DNA of 64,000 nt from Gammaproteobacteria bacterium (GCA_024235035.1 JACKNE010000012.1:124001-188000); one strand, 5' to 3'. Positions 1 to 8,653 are shown, counted from the first letter of the stretch. Notes: generated by a model from the letters alone, not told the origin. Numbers and translations: made by a program.

Positions 1-1143
1 CCCGTGGGTTTTGCCACCCGCGCCATTCATGCCGGCCAGTCGCCCGATCCGAGCACCGGCGCGGTGGTGACGCCCATCTACGCCACCTCGACCTATGTGC
101 AATCCAGCCCAGGGGTCCATCAAGGCTTCGAATATTCGCGTAGCCAGAACCCAACCCGCTTTGCCTACGAGCGTTGCATCGCCAATCTGGAAGGCGGAAA
201 GGCTGGCTTTGCCTTCGCCTCGGGATTAGCCGCCAGTTCGACGGTGCTGGAGTTGTTGGACAGCGGTGATCATGTCGTCGCCCTGGATGATTTATACGGC
301 GGCACCCGGCGTTTATTCGAACAGGTGCGGCGGCGCAGCGCCGGATTGTGCTTTTCCTACTCCGACCTATGCGATCGAGCAACCTTGGAAAGCCTACTGA
401 CGCTGAAAACGCGCATGATCTGGGTGGAGACGCCCAGCAATCCGCTGTTACGCTTGGTCGATCTGGAGATGATCGCCGACGTGGCCAAAGCACACGACAT
501 CTTGACCGTGGCGGATAACACCTTCGCCACGCCGTGGGCGCAACGACCGCTGGAGCTTGGCTTCGATCTCGTGATTCACTCGGCGACCAAGTATCTAAAT
601 GGCCATTCCGACGTGATTGGTGGAGTCGCGGTGTGCCGGACCCAGGCGTTGGCTGAGCGACTGGGCTATCTACAAAACGCCATCGGCGCAGTGGCCAGTC
701 CGTTCGACAGTTTTCTCGCGTTACGCGGCCTGAAAACCCTGGCGTTGCGCATGGAGCGGCACAGCGCCAACGCCTGGCAATTGGCGGAGTGGTTGGAGCG
801 CCATCCGAGGATTGAACGCGTGCTTTACCCTGGTCTGCCCAGTCATCCGCAACACGCGTTGGCGCGACGGCAGATGCGCGGCTTCGGCGGCATGATCAGC
901 GCGGTGCTGCGCGGCAATCTCGCGGATGTGACCCGCTTTCTGACGCGCTGCCGGGTGTTCGTGCTGGCGGAAAGTCTGGGTGGAGTGGAGAGTTTGGTCG
1001 AACACCCAGCGATCATGACCCATGCTTCGGTGCCGCCGGCCGTGCGGCGGGAACTGGGAATCGATGATGGGCTGGTGCGGCTGTCGGTGGGCGTTGAAGA
1101 TATCGAAGATCTCATCGCCGATCTGGAGCAAGCGCTGGCGTAA
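1..1143 (+). CDS. Cystathionine gamma-synthase/beta-lyase family PLP enzyme, 5' end at or beyond window edge
   Basis: A fold-type I PLP enzyme of the Cys/Met metabolism family, acting in trans-sulfuration or methionine synthesis in the cytoplasm. Counting from the GTG at base 4, the cofactor lysine lies in SATKYLNGHSDVIGG (K196). The family signatures FASGLAASS, VETPSNP and DNTFATP are also present. The reading frame is open to the left edge and family members usually carry a few more N-terminal residues, so the true start is probably outside the window. Sequence alone does not separate cystathionine gamma-synthase (metB), beta-lyase (metC) and a cystathionine gamma-lyase. The next gene converges on it. 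Confidence 0.9.
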   Translation, partial: PVGFATRAIHAGQSPDPSTGAVVTPIYATSTYVQSSPGVHQGFEYSRSQNPTRFAYERCIANLEGGKAGFAFASGLAASSTVLELLDSGDHVVALDDLYGGTRRLFEQVRRRSAGLCFSYSDLCDRATLESLLTLKTRMIWVETPSNPLLRLVDLEMIADVAKAHDILTVADNTFATPWAQRPLELGFDLVIHSATKYLNGHSDVIGGVAVCRTQALAERLGYLQNAIGAVASPFDSFLALRGLKTLALRMERHSANAWQLAEWLERHPRIERVLYPGLPSHPQHALARRQMRGFGGMISAVLRGNLADVTRFLTRCRVFVLAESLGGVESLVEHPAIMTHASVPPAVRRELGIDDGLVRLSVGVEDIEDLIADLEQALA

Positions 1144-1311
1144 TCGCAAGAGCACCACGGCGGACGAACTTGGCAAACAAGCCGGTCTTGCCCCTAAATA
1201 CTGATTCGAGTGAATCTCACTCAAAAATTCTATGCGCGGAGCCTGGAGGTAGAAACCGCCTCAGAACGCTACGCTGAGGCAGTGAGCTAGAGGCAATCAC
1301 CTGATCGACAT

Positions 1312-1869
1312 CTAAATCTTCCCCGCCTGTTGGGCGATGAAGGCCGTCTTGGCTGACAACTCCAGCGAACAGGTCCATTTATAGGCTAGGTTAAGGCTGT
1401 CAGCGCAGGCATAGACGCCATGGCCGCGCACCACCGCAATGGGATAGTCCGCCAGAATCTCAGCGACCATATGGGGGGAACAAGCTTCATACTCATCGTA
1501 GGGAATCGTCAAGACCGGCACCCGGCTGAAGTACGATTGCCCCTCGAAATCCGCTGGCAGGAATTCCTCGTTATCCATGGTCATTGCGACCGAATACGGG
1601 CCATGACTGTGCAGAATGGAGCGGGTGTCAGAATTAGCCTGGTAAACCGCCAGATGCAAGCGAGCATCCAACGAAGCGCCTTGACCGATGACGCCATCAA
1701 GGCGGCACTCGATCAACTCACCGCTGCTCAGGGTGTCGGCGCAGCAACCGGTCGGAGTGACCCAGAACGTCTCGCCATCCCGCACCGAGGCATTGCCGCT
1801 ATGCGAGTCATTGAGTCCATACTGGCGCAGCCAATGATAGTGTTGAACCAGATCGTCTTTGATATTCAT
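1312..1869 (-). CDS. Class II aldolase/adducin family protein
   Basis: A small (185 aa) zinc-type class II aldolase domain. The metal-binding histidines are visible as LHSHGPYS in the middle and RGHGVYA near the C-terminus. Relatives include L-fuculose-phosphate aldolase, ribulose-5-phosphate 4-epimerase and methylthioribulose-1-phosphate dehydratase (MtnB). It is shorter than most sugar-phosphate aldolases and has no pathway neighbours (no mtn or fuc genes), so the substrate is unknown. The ATG at 1869 has no strong ribosome binding site. It is transcribed leftward and converges with the preceding PLP enzyme gene. Confidence 0.8.
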   Translation of the reverse strand: MNIKDDLVQHYHWLRQYGLNDSHSGNASVRDGETFWVTPTGCCADTLSSGELIECRLDGVIGQGASLDARLHLAVYQANSDTRSILHSHGPYSVAMTMDNEEFLPADFEGQSYFSRVPVLTIPYDEYEACSPHMVAEILADYPIAVVRGHGVYACADSLNLAYKWTCSLELSAKTAFIAQQAGKI

Positions 1870-1960
1870 GGGGCTGGATTATACATGGGGAAGTCAGGCT
1901 GGGACACGCTGGGTCGGCTCATATGGGCAACTTATCCTATTGCTCCACCCAGGCTAAATG

Positions 1961-2042
1961 TAGGTTGGCGCTGAGCGTAGCGAAGCCCAACAAGCTTTTA
2001 GTTTCAATAGATTGGGCTTTGTTTCTCAGCTCAACCCACCTA
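1961..2042. repeat. Imperfect palindromic intergenic element
   Basis: The left arm (1961-1991) begins TAGGTTGGCGCTGAGC and ends GAAGCCCAAC. The right arm (2011-2042) is its approximate inverse, beginning ATTGGGCTTTG and ending CAACCCACCTA. It lies between the end of cpdA and the start of the aldolase gene. The layout resembles the GTTGGGC-type intergenic repeats found in many gammaproteobacteria. It could also act as a transcription terminator for the leftward cpdA operon. There is no coding potential. Confidence 0.6.
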
Positions 2043-2064
2043 TCGCTTTTAATTTGGGCAAGCA

Positions 2065-2835
2065 CTATAACGTCACCCGCTCTATGCCTGTGTGCAGTGT
2101 CCCATCTGGATCGAGCTCGAACCAGCGATAGCCGGGCGGCCGTTCATCCACCTGAGGCCCCGGGGCGTGGGGTTTGAACTGAACGCAGGTCGCCGGCGCC
2201 GCCAGCAAGTGCACACCATTGCGTTGGGCGCTGAATTCGGCATGAATATGCCCCCAAACCACCGCTCGGACGCACGGATAGCGATCCAGCACGGCGAACA
2301 GCGCCGCGTGGTTGCTCACCATCATGGTGTCCAACCAGGAAGTTTGGCTAGGGATCGGGTTATGATGCAAGCAAACCATCGTGTGTAGATCCGCACCTGT
2401 CGCCAGCAAAGTATCCAGAAAGGCCAATTCACCATAGGCCAGATGGCCCTTGGGAGTACCTGGAAAACTGGAATCCAGCAACACGAACTGCCAACCGCCG
2501 ACCACGACATGACGCTCGCACCGCACCTGGCTTGCATGGAACGCCCGGCTCATGGCGGCGGGAAAATCATGATTACCTGGTAGGCAATAGACCGGCAGCC
2601 CTAGCGATCCCAATAACCGACGCAATCGCTCGTAAGCTTCCGGCTCGTCGCCCACCAGATCACCTGTGGCGAGAATGAAATCCGCATCAGAATGTTTTTC
2701 CTGGATACGCTCCAGCACCGCGTTCAAGCCGGCATCCACGTCCATACCCCAGAGCCGGCTACCGGGCTGAGTCTTGAGATGAAGATCGGTAATCTGAACA
2801 ACCCGCAGTGGGGCGGTGATGGCGGCAGTCGGCAT
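2065..2835 (-). CDS. cpdA: 3',5'-cyclic-AMP phosphodiesterase CpdA-like metallophosphoesterase
   Basis: A 256-aa calcineurin-like phosphoesterase with all metal-ligand motifs: QITDLHLK (D-x-H) near the N-terminus, ATGDLVGD, LPGNHDFP, LHHNPIP and WGHIHAEF. This is the pattern of CpdA/Icc, which hydrolyses cAMP in the cytoplasm. The start at 2835 (MPTAAITAPLRVVQ) has a GAGGAA ribosome binding site. The frame remains open further upstream, but that extension overlaps argA and is unlikely to be translated. It sits 34 bp after argA on the same strand, probably as the last gene of a ubiK-comM-argA-cpdA run. Confidence 0.88.
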   Translation of the reverse strand: MPTAAITAPLRVVQITDLHLKTQPGSRLWGMDVDAGLNAVLERIQEKHSDADFILATGDLVGDEPEAYERLRRLLGSLGLPVYCLPGNHDFPAAMSRAFHASQVRCERHVVVGGWQFVLLDSSFPGTPKGHLAYGELAFLDTLLATGADLHTMVCLHHNPIPSQTSWLDTMMVSNHAALFAVLDRYPCVRAVVWGHIHAEFSAQRNGVHLLAAPATCVQFKPHAPGPQVDERPPGYRWFELDPDGTLHTGIERVTL

Positions 2836-2869
2836 GAGCGATTCCTCAAGAAAGGACGATGCGAGCAGA

Positions 2870-4180
2870 TTACAGGGTTTTGATGAATACTTTGGAGCGG
2901 CGTTGCCAGTTGTACAAGGTTTGCTTGCCCATCGGCAAGTCGCCGACTTCCGCTGGCTCGAAACCGCGTTCACGAAACCAGTGCGCGGTGCGGGTCGTGA
3001 GTACGAACAACCGGCTCAGATCCTGAGTTCGGGCCTGACGTTCGATGAAACTTAGCAGAGCATCGGCGCGACCACTATTGCGGTAATCAGGATGCACCGC
3101 GACGCAGGCCAACTCAGCCAGTCGTTCCTCGGGGAATGGATAAAGCGCCGCGCAACCGATGATCGCGCCATCGCGCTCCAACAGGACGAAACGCTCGATT
3201 TCCATCTCCAGTCGCTCCCGTGACCGCCGAACCAAGGTTCCATCTTCCTCCAAGGGTTGGATCAACTCCAATAATCCACCCACGTCGTCAATCGCCGCCG
3301 TACGCAACCCTTCGTAGATATCGGCGGCGATCAGAGCGCCCATTCCATCACGGGTAAACAATTCCAGTAGCAATGCACCGTCGATCTGTCGGCTCAGCAG
3401 GTGAACACGCCGCACTCCAGCCTGGCCCGTGCGCAAGGCCAAGCGTAGCGGACGGACCACATCTTCGGGTAGGTCAGGATGTTCGGCCAACAACTGCGTC
3501 GCCTCGCCAAGGTCAAGTTGCCGAATTGGCTGGCCTGCGGAATCACAACATTCCGACGCTTCGCTCAGCACCAGCAATTTGTCGGCTTGCAAGGCGATTG
3601 CGGTCGCAGCAGCTACATCCTCAGCGCTGAGATTAAAAATTTCCCCTGTCGGTGAATAACCTATCGGCGACAACAAGACGATGGCATCCTGATCCAACCA
3701 CAGGCGGATCGCTCGGTCGTCGATGCGCCGCACTTCGCCGGTGAAGCCATAATCCACCCCATCCCGCACACCCAAGGGCCGGGCAGTGATCAAATTGCCC
3801 GACACCACCCGTAGATGCGCTCCGTGCATCGGCGAATTGGCCAACCCCATCGACAGTCGCGCCTCGATGCGTAGGCGCAAGCGACCGATTGCCTGCTTGA
3901 CATAGCGCAAATCCTCCGCTTCCGTGATGCGCAACTCATTGACATAGCGCCATTCACGCCCTGCCTCGCGCAAACGCGCCTCGATCTGCGCGCGCGCGCC
4001 ATGCACCAGCACTAGGCGGATACCCAGACTGTGTAGCAGGGCGAGATCGTGAATCAGGCTGGAAAAATTTTCCGCTTCAACGGCTTCACCGCCGAACAAC
4101 ACGACAAAGGTCTTGCCGCGATGGGCATTGATGTAGGGACCCGCCTGGCGGAACCATTGCACGAATGGATCGAGATGCAT
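2870..4180 (-). CDS. argA: N-acetylglutamate synthase (amino-acid N-acetyltransferase) ArgA
   Basis: Catalyses the first step of arginine synthesis, acetyl-CoA + glutamate to N-acetylglutamate. It has the ArgA fusion layout: an amino-acid-kinase-like domain (FVVLFGGEAV and LVLVHGARAQI near the N-terminus) over the first two thirds, then a GNAT acetyltransferase domain (GCAALYPFPEERLAEL, AVHPDYRNSGRADALL). The 436-aa length matches gammaproteobacterial ArgA. The ATG at 4180 is chosen over an in-frame TTG at 4189. The gene begins within about 10 bp of the comM stop. The window also carries argE, so the linear acetylornithine route is represented. Confidence 0.95.
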   Translation of the reverse strand: MHLDPFVQWFRQAGPYINAHRGKTFVVLFGGEAVEAENFSSLIHDLALLHSLGIRLVLVHGARAQIEARLREAGREWRYVNELRITEAEDLRYVKQAIGRLRLRIEARLSMGLANSPMHGAHLRVVSGNLITARPLGVRDGVDYGFTGEVRRIDDRAIRLWLDQDAIVLLSPIGYSPTGEIFNLSAEDVAAATAIALQADKLLVLSEASECCDSAGQPIRQLDLGEATQLLAEHPDLPEDVVRPLRLALRTGQAGVRRVHLLSRQIDGALLLELFTRDGMGALIAADIYEGLRTAAIDDVGGLLELIQPLEEDGTLVRRSRERLEMEIERFVLLERDGAIIGCAALYPFPEERLAELACVAVHPDYRNSGRADALLSFIERQARTQDLSRLFVLTTRTAHWFRERGFEPAEVGDLPMGKQTLYNWQRRSKVFIKTL

Positions 4181-4189
4181 GATAGTCAA

Positions 4190-5710
4190 CTATCGTAGCG
4201 AACGCGCCAAGGTCCGATCCAGCGCCCGGTAACTGATGGCCTCGGTGAGATGCGCTCTCTTGATGGCGATGCTGCCGGCCAGATCGGCGATCGTGCGCGC
4301 CACCTTGAGAATCCGGTGATAGGCGCGTGGCGACAGTCCCAACCGCTCCAAAGCCTGTTCCAGTAGCTGATGATCAGCATCGCTCAGGACGCAGTCGCGT
4401 TCAATTTCGCGGGTGCCGAGCGCGCTATTAGGTTTGCCCGCCCGCTGCAACTGCCGCTCGCGGGCGACGCAGACCCGGCTCCGCACCGTGGCGCTGTTCT
4501 CTTCAAGAGCGTCGCCACGCAGGACACGATGGGCCAAGCGGGGAACCTCGATGTGCAGGTCGATTCGATCGATCAGTGGTCCCGACACCCTCGCCCGATA
4601 GCGGCGCACCTGCTCCTGGCCACAGGCGCACTGCCGTTCGGCATCGCCCAGATAACCGCAAGGACAGGGATTCATCGCCGCCACCAGTTGAAATCTTGCC
4701 GGAAAATCGGCTTGACGCGCCGCGCGGGAAATCGTGATGCGTCCCGACTCCAAAGGTTCCCGAAGCACCTCCAGCACCCGCCGGTCGTACTCCGGCAATT
4801 CGTCCAGAAACAGCACCCCATGATGCGCTAACGAAATCTCACCCGGTCGCGGTTGGCCCCCACCGCCGACCAGCGCAACCCCAGATGCGGTGTGATGCGG
4901 GGCGCGAAATGGCCGCACGCCCCATTGTTTTAAATCCAAGCCTTGGGCGCTGACCGAAGCGATCGCGGCGGTCTCCAGGGCTTCCGCTTCGTTCATCGGC
5001 GGCATGATACCGGGCAATCGGCTGGCTAGCATAGTCTTGCCCGTGCCGGGTGGACCGATCAACAGTAGGTTGTGACCTCCAGCGGCGGCGATCTCCAACG
5101 CTCGTTTTGCATGATGTTGACCTCGCACATCGCTCAAATCCCGCTCCAGGATCACCTCCAGCGTCGTTCGGGGTTGTGCAATCGGTGGTTGCAGGGCGTT
5201 TCCGGTCGTCAATTGCCGGCAGACCTCCAGCAGGTGAGCCGCACCTAACACTTTCGCACTGCCCACCAGTATGGCTTCCCCGGCGTTGTCTTCGGGAATC
5301 AACAATGTGCGCCCGGCATCTCGACAGGCCAGCGTCGCTGGCAACACACCGCGAATGCGGCGCAACTCACCGCCGAGCGCTAATTCGCCAAGGAATTCGT
5401 ACTGATCCAGCCGCTCGCGTGGAATTTGTCCCGAGGCCGCCAGCAAACCGAGTGCAATAGGCAGATCGAACCGCCCCCCCTCCTTCGGCAAATCAGCAGG
5501 CGCCAGATTGATGGTGATACGGCGGGCTGGAAACTCGAAGCCACTGTTCTGAATGGCGCCGCGTACCCGGTCCTTGCTTTCTTTCACCGCAGCTTCCGGC
5601 AAACCCACGATGAATAGTCCCGGCAGGCCGCCAGATAAGTGGACCTCCACGCTGACCGATGGCGCATCGATACCGACTTGGGCGCGAGTGTAAACAATAG
5701 CAAGCGACAT
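4190..5710 (-). CDS. comM: ComM/YifB family Mg-chelatase-like AAA+ ATPase
   Basis: A 506-aa AAA+ protein of the ComM (YifB) family, which acts as a hexameric helicase promoting branch migration of donor DNA during natural transformation. It has an N-terminal Lon-like S5 fold domain (residues about 1-170). Walker A GPPGTGKT lies near 219-226 and Walker B is VLFLDELPE. A cysteine cluster CPCGYLGD/CACGQEQ lies near 350, followed by the C-terminal Mg-chelatase domain. The length is normal. It lies between ubiK and argA on the same strand. Its presence does not by itself prove competence, and no pilus genes are in view. Confidence 0.95.
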   Translation of the reverse strand: MSLAIVYTRAQVGIDAPSVSVEVHLSGGLPGLFIVGLPEAAVKESKDRVRGAIQNSGFEFPARRITINLAPADLPKEGGRFDLPIALGLLAASGQIPRERLDQYEFLGELALGGELRRIRGVLPATLACRDAGRTLLIPEDNAGEAILVGSAKVLGAAHLLEVCRQLTTGNALQPPIAQPRTTLEVILERDLSDVRGQHHAKRALEIAAAGGHNLLLIGPPGTGKTMLASRLPGIMPPMNEAEALETAAIASVSAQGLDLKQWGVRPFRAPHHTASGVALVGGGGQPRPGEISLAHHGVLFLDELPEYDRRVLEVLREPLESGRITISRAARQADFPARFQLVAAMNPCPCGYLGDAERQCACGQEQVRRYRARVSGPLIDRIDLHIEVPRLAHRVLRGDALEENSATVRSRVCVARERQLQRAGKPNSALGTREIERDCVLSDADHQLLEQALERLGLSPRAYHRILKVARTIADLAGSIAIKRAHLTEAISYRALDRTLARSLR

Positions 5711-5741
5711 GCAAATCTCGTTGACGAGTCATCATGCTTGC

Positions 5742-5764
5742 CCCTCGCCCGTCAAGGGCGAGGG
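5742..5764. repeat. Perfect 9-bp stem hairpin between ubiK and comM
   Basis: The arms CCCTCGCCC (5742-5750) and GGGCGAGGG (5756-5764) enclose the loop GTCAA. There is no T-tract on the leftward strand, so it is more likely an intergenic repeat or an mRNA stem between co-oriented genes than an efficient intrinsic terminator. Confidence 0.5.
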
Positions 5765-5832
5765 ATCGAAGAAAAAGTTCGAGACAGGTAGGGTCGGCGG
5801 CAAGGTCCTGCACGAATTGAGTGCAGCGGATA

Positions 5833-6135
5833 TTACTCGTCGCTTTCCGGTTCAGTTGGTTTTTCTGCAGCCTTACGCCGTTTGCTACCGCCTGCGATCT
5901 TGATTTCCAAGTCAGCCATTTGCTTTTCCAGCTCCTCCAGCTTGGCGCGAGTACGCGCCAGCACACCTTGCTGCACCTCGAACTCCTCACGCGTTACCAA
6001 CTCCAGCTTAGAGAAGGTAGCTTGCAACGCAGCATGGAAGTTTTTTTCCATGTCCGCCTGGAATTGCCGGAAACCGGGCGGTAACGCTTCGACAAAGCGC
6101 TTGGCCAAGTCATCAATAGCTTTGGGATCGATCAT
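5833..6135 (-). CDS. ubiK: Ubiquinone biosynthesis accessory factor UbiK (BMFP domain)
   Basis: A 100-aa protein beginning MIDPKAIDDLAKRF, the characteristic start of the UbiK/YqiC family, which binds lipids and UbiJ to assist aerobic ubiquinone synthesis. The body is amphipathic helix plus a C-terminal coiled coil (ARTRAKLEELEKQMADLEIK) and a charged tail. The start at 6135 gives AGAGG at about 7 nt spacing. An ATG two codons earlier is too close to the same site. It is divergent from glnK, so the 6136-6440 gap holds both promoters. Confidence 0.9.
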   Translation of the reverse strand: MIDPKAIDDLAKRFVEALPPGFRQFQADMEKNFHAALQATFSKLELVTREEFEVQQGVLARTRAKLEELEKQMADLEIKIAGGSKRRKAAEKPTEPESDE

Positions 6136-6210
6136 TGTCATGCCTCTAGAAGTGGATTGCGATCTTTACAAGTTTAACGGGAATTTTGGGTTTGTAAGCC
6201 TCCATTCCAT

Positions 6211-6227
6211 TGCACTGAATTGGTGCG
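6211..6227 (+). promoter_or_regulatory. NtrC-type enhancer site
   Basis: TGCACTGAATTGGTGCG fits the classical NtrC binding consensus TGCACY-N5-GGTGCA, failing only at the last base. It lies about 110 bp upstream of the -24/-12 promoter of glnK, a usual enhancer distance. The intervening DNA is very AT-rich, which would suit bending. The call rests on the sequence match and position only. Confidence 0.75.
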
Positions 6228-6321
6228 ATAGCCCGTTTATCTGTGCGGCGAATAACCGTATGGAAAGATAATTTTGATTAATTTTTTATTATGATTTTGT
6301 TTTTAATAAATTTATTATGAA

Positions 6322-6338
6322 TGGCATACGATGTGCTT
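6322..6338 (+). promoter_or_regulatory. Sigma-54 (-24/-12) promoter of glnK-amtB
   Basis: TGGCATACGATGTGCTT has GG at 6323-6324 and GC at 6335-6336 with the obligatory 10 bp between them. The TGGCA block matches the sigma-54 consensus, and the -12 block reads TGTGCTT. Transcription would start near 6348, giving a leader of roughly 90 nt before glnK. Together with the NtrC site it indicates induction under nitrogen limitation. Confidence 0.78.
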
Positions 6339-6440
6339 TTTCTCGCAAAACGAATTGTCGGCGTTGATGGATAACGTTCGTCGAAACGTTGAAACAACAC
6401 GTCGCCCTGCAGGGTGTTCGAAGCCATCAGGAGTCAAGCC

Positions 6441-6779
6441 ATGAAATTGATCACGGCGGTCATCAAGCCGTTCAAACTGGATGATGTTCGGGAAGCACTC
6501 TCAGAAGTGGGTGCGCAAGGGGTCACAGTCACCGAGGTGAAGGGCTTCGGTCGGCAGAAAGGTCATACCGAACTCTATCGAGGCGCGGAATACGTCGTGG
6601 ATTTCCTGCCCAAGATCAAGATCGAGGTCGGGGTCACCGATGATCTGGCTGATCGGGTCGTCGAGGTAATCAGCCGGGCGGCCAATACCGGCAAGGTCGG
6701 TGATGGCAAGATTTTTATCTATGACCTAGAGAATGCAATTCGTATCCGGACCGGCGAATCGGGGCCGGAAGCGTTGTAA
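6441..6779 (+). CDS. glnK: Nitrogen regulatory protein P-II (GlnK type)
   Basis: A 112-aa P-II signal protein. The T-loop with the uridylylated tyrosine is intact (Y51 in TELYRGAEY), as is the B-loop TGKVGDGKIF. P-II trimers bind ATP/ADP and 2-oxoglutarate, and GlnK plugs the AmtB channel when ammonium is high. The start at 6441 is set by CAGGAG upstream and by the family start MKLITAVIKP; nine further in-frame codons upstream are not needed. It is followed after 60 bp by amtB, as in the standard glnK-amtB operon, and preceded by NtrC and sigma-54 sites. Confidence 0.95.
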   Translation: MKLITAVIKPFKLDDVREALSEVGAQGVTVTEVKGFGRQKGHTELYRGAEYVVDFLPKIKIEVGVTDDLADRVVEVISRAANTGKVGDGKIFIYDLENAIRIRTGESGPEAL

Positions 6780-6839
6780 GCGCCAACCACTCCCAAACCC
6801 TAAATCAGATCTGTTTCAACCCTTAGGAGAATTCCACTG

Positions 6840-8180
6840 ATGATGAGAACGATGCAAGTGGTAAAAAATAGTCGCTGGCTGGCACTACTGGCCGCATTCA
6901 CGTCGACGCTGGCGTTCGCTCAGGAAACGGCTCCGACCTTGAGCGCTGGCGATACCGCCTGGATGCTGACATCGACCGCTCTGGTGCTGTTCATGACGAT
7001 TCCCGGATTGTCGCTGTTCTACGCGGGCATGGTGCGAGCCAAGAATGTATTGTCAGTGATGATGCAATGCTTCGCTATCACGGCGCTGATAACTGTGCTA
7101 TGGGTACTTTACGGCTATAGCTTGGCCTTCGATACCACAGGTATGACCAAGGAAGCCATTAACCTGGCAACCTTCGTGGGTGGGTTGGGCAAAGCCTTCT
7201 TGAGTGGGGTAACCCGCGAGGGATTGACTGGGACCATCCCGGAAACCGTGTTCGTGACTTTCCAAATGACCTTTGCCATCATCACCCCGGCACTGATCGT
7301 CGGCGCTTTCGCTGAGCGGATGAAATTTTCGGCAATGCTGATTTTTATGGCGATCTGGTTCACTATTGTATATACCCCGATTTGCCACATGGTTTGGAGT
7401 GGCGACGGCGCACTGATGTGGGATTTAGGCGTCTTGGATTTTGCCGGTGGCACGGTGGTGCATATCAACGCTGGTCTGGCCGGTTTCATCGCCTGTTTGA
7501 TGCTCGGCAAGCGCAGAGGCTATCCGACCACCGCCATGCCGCCGCATAACCTCAATTTCACTATTGTGGGCGCTTCGATGCTGTGGGTCGGTTGGTTCGG
7601 ATTCAATGCGGGTAGCGCGCTGGCATCGAATGCCAGCGCTGGCATGGCGATGCTGGTGACGCAGATCGCGACCGCTGCTGCAGCGCTGGCCTGGATGTTC
7701 GCGGAGTGGGTGAATCATGGCAAACCGAGCGTATTAGGCATCGCTTCTGGCGCAGTGGCGGGTCTAGTGGCGATCACCCCGGCTTCAGGGACCGCCGGAC
7801 CGATGGGTGCGCTGCTGATTGGCCTTGCATCCGGTCTCATCTGCTTCCTAGCCTCGACCAAGATGAAACGGGCGCTGGGTTACGACGACTCACTCGATGT
7901 ATTCGGCGTCCATGCGATCGGGGGTATCGTCGGGGCGATCCTGACCGGCTTGTGCGCCGACGCTAGCCTGGGTGGTGCTGGTTTGGCCGAGGGCATGACC
8001 ATTGGTTCCCAACTGTGGATTCAGACCCAGGGTGTGCTGTTCACCGTCGCTTATACGAGCATTCTGAGTTTTGTGATTCTGAAAGTCATCGATGTGGTGA
8101 TTGGATTGCGTGTCGCGGACGAGCAGGAAACTGAAGGTCTGGATATCGCCCTGCACGATGAACGGGGCTACAACCTGTGA
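6840..8180 (+). CDS. amtB: Ammonium transporter AmtB
   Basis: A 446-aa inner-membrane ammonium channel. A cleavable signal peptide ends near TLAFAQ, followed by about 11 hydrophobic segments. Family signatures include SLFYAGMVRAKNVLS. The twin-histidine pore residues are recognisable in GGTVVHINAGLAG and DVFGVHAIGGI. The ribosome binding site TAGGAGA precedes tandem ATGs at 6840 and 6843. It is cotranscribed with glnK and followed about 130 bp later by a second P-II gene that could also regulate it. Confidence 0.96.
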   Translation: MMRTMQVVKNSRWLALLAAFTSTLAFAQETAPTLSAGDTAWMLTSTALVLFMTIPGLSLFYAGMVRAKNVLSVMMQCFAITALITVLWVLYGYSLAFDTTGMTKEAINLATFVGGLGKAFLSGVTREGLTGTIPETVFVTFQMTFAIITPALIVGAFAERMKFSAMLIFMAIWFTIVYTPICHMVWSGDGALMWDLGVLDFAGGTVVHINAGLAGFIACLMLGKRRGYPTTAMPPHNLNFTIVGASMLWVGWFGFNAGSALASNASAGMAMLVTQIATAAAALAWMFAEWVNHGKPSVLGIASGAVAGLVAITPASGTAGPMGALLIGLASGLICFLASTKMKRALGYDDSLDVFGVHAIGGIVGAILTGLCADASLGGAGLAEGMTIGSQLWIQTQGVLFTVAYTSILSFVILKVIDVVIGLRVADEQETEGLDIALHDERGYNL

Positions 8181-8314
8181 GATCAGGGGTGGATAGTGGG
8201 TGGAGATTGCGAAAAACCCAATATCCGCCCTGAATCGCGCATGACGACCATGGATTTCGGTTATATTCCCGCTCAGAACTTTATTTCAGATTAGGCGAAA
8301 TGCCAGAGGTATCG

Positions 8315-8653
8315 ATGAAGCTAGTCACTGCGGTTATCAAGCCATTTAAACTGGACGACGTGCGGGAAGCGCTGTCGGGTATTGGAGTACAAGGGATCAC
8401 CGTCACCGAAGTCAAGGGATTCGGTCGCCAGAAAGGTCACACCGAGTTATACCGAGGAGCCGAATACGTGGTGGATTTTCTGCCAAAGGTCAAATTGGAA
8501 ATTGCGGTCGACGACAGTTTGGTGGACAAGGTCGTGGAAGCAATCTGCTCCACGGCCAACACTGGCAAGATCGGCGACGGCAAGATCTTCATCTACGATT
8601 TGGAGCGCGCGATTCGGATTCGCACTGGGGAAATCGGACCCAGCGCCTTGTAA
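8315..8653 (+). CDS. Second P-II nitrogen regulatory protein
   Basis: A 112-aa P-II protein, clearly a close paralogue of the glnK product upstream. It shares the identical T-loop GRQKGHTELYRGAEY with Y51, the B-loop TGKIGDGKIF and the C-terminus IRIRTGE. The ATG at 8315 follows AGAGGT and gives the canonical MKLVTAVIKP start; five upstream in-frame codons are discarded. No sigma-54 element was found in the 8181-8314 gap, so it may rely on readthrough or on a sigma-70 promoter. It could be named glnB or glnK; the sequence does not decide. Confidence 0.92.
   Translation: MKLVTAVIKPFKLDDVREALSGIGVQGITVTEVKGFGRQKGHTELYRGAEYVVDFLPKVKLEIAVDDSLVDKVVEAICSTANTGKIGDGKIFIYDLERAIRIRTGEIGPSAL

Noticed and set aside
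721..1224. Long open frame antisense to the cystathionine gamma-synthase-like gene
   Set aside because: It mirrors a well-supported PLP enzyme, has no family features, and is expected in GC-rich DNA. Similar antisense frames (for example 14569-14997, 24441-24743, 29151-29717, 46892-47659) were dismissed for the same reason.
1144..1311. Short inverted repeats (GAGTGA/TCACTC and GCCTCA/TGAGGC) between convergent genes
   Set aside because: Six-base stems without T-tracts are too weak to call terminators.
8181..8314. Second sigma-54 promoter before the second P-II gene
   Set aside because: No GG-N10-GC arrangement with flanking consensus was found.
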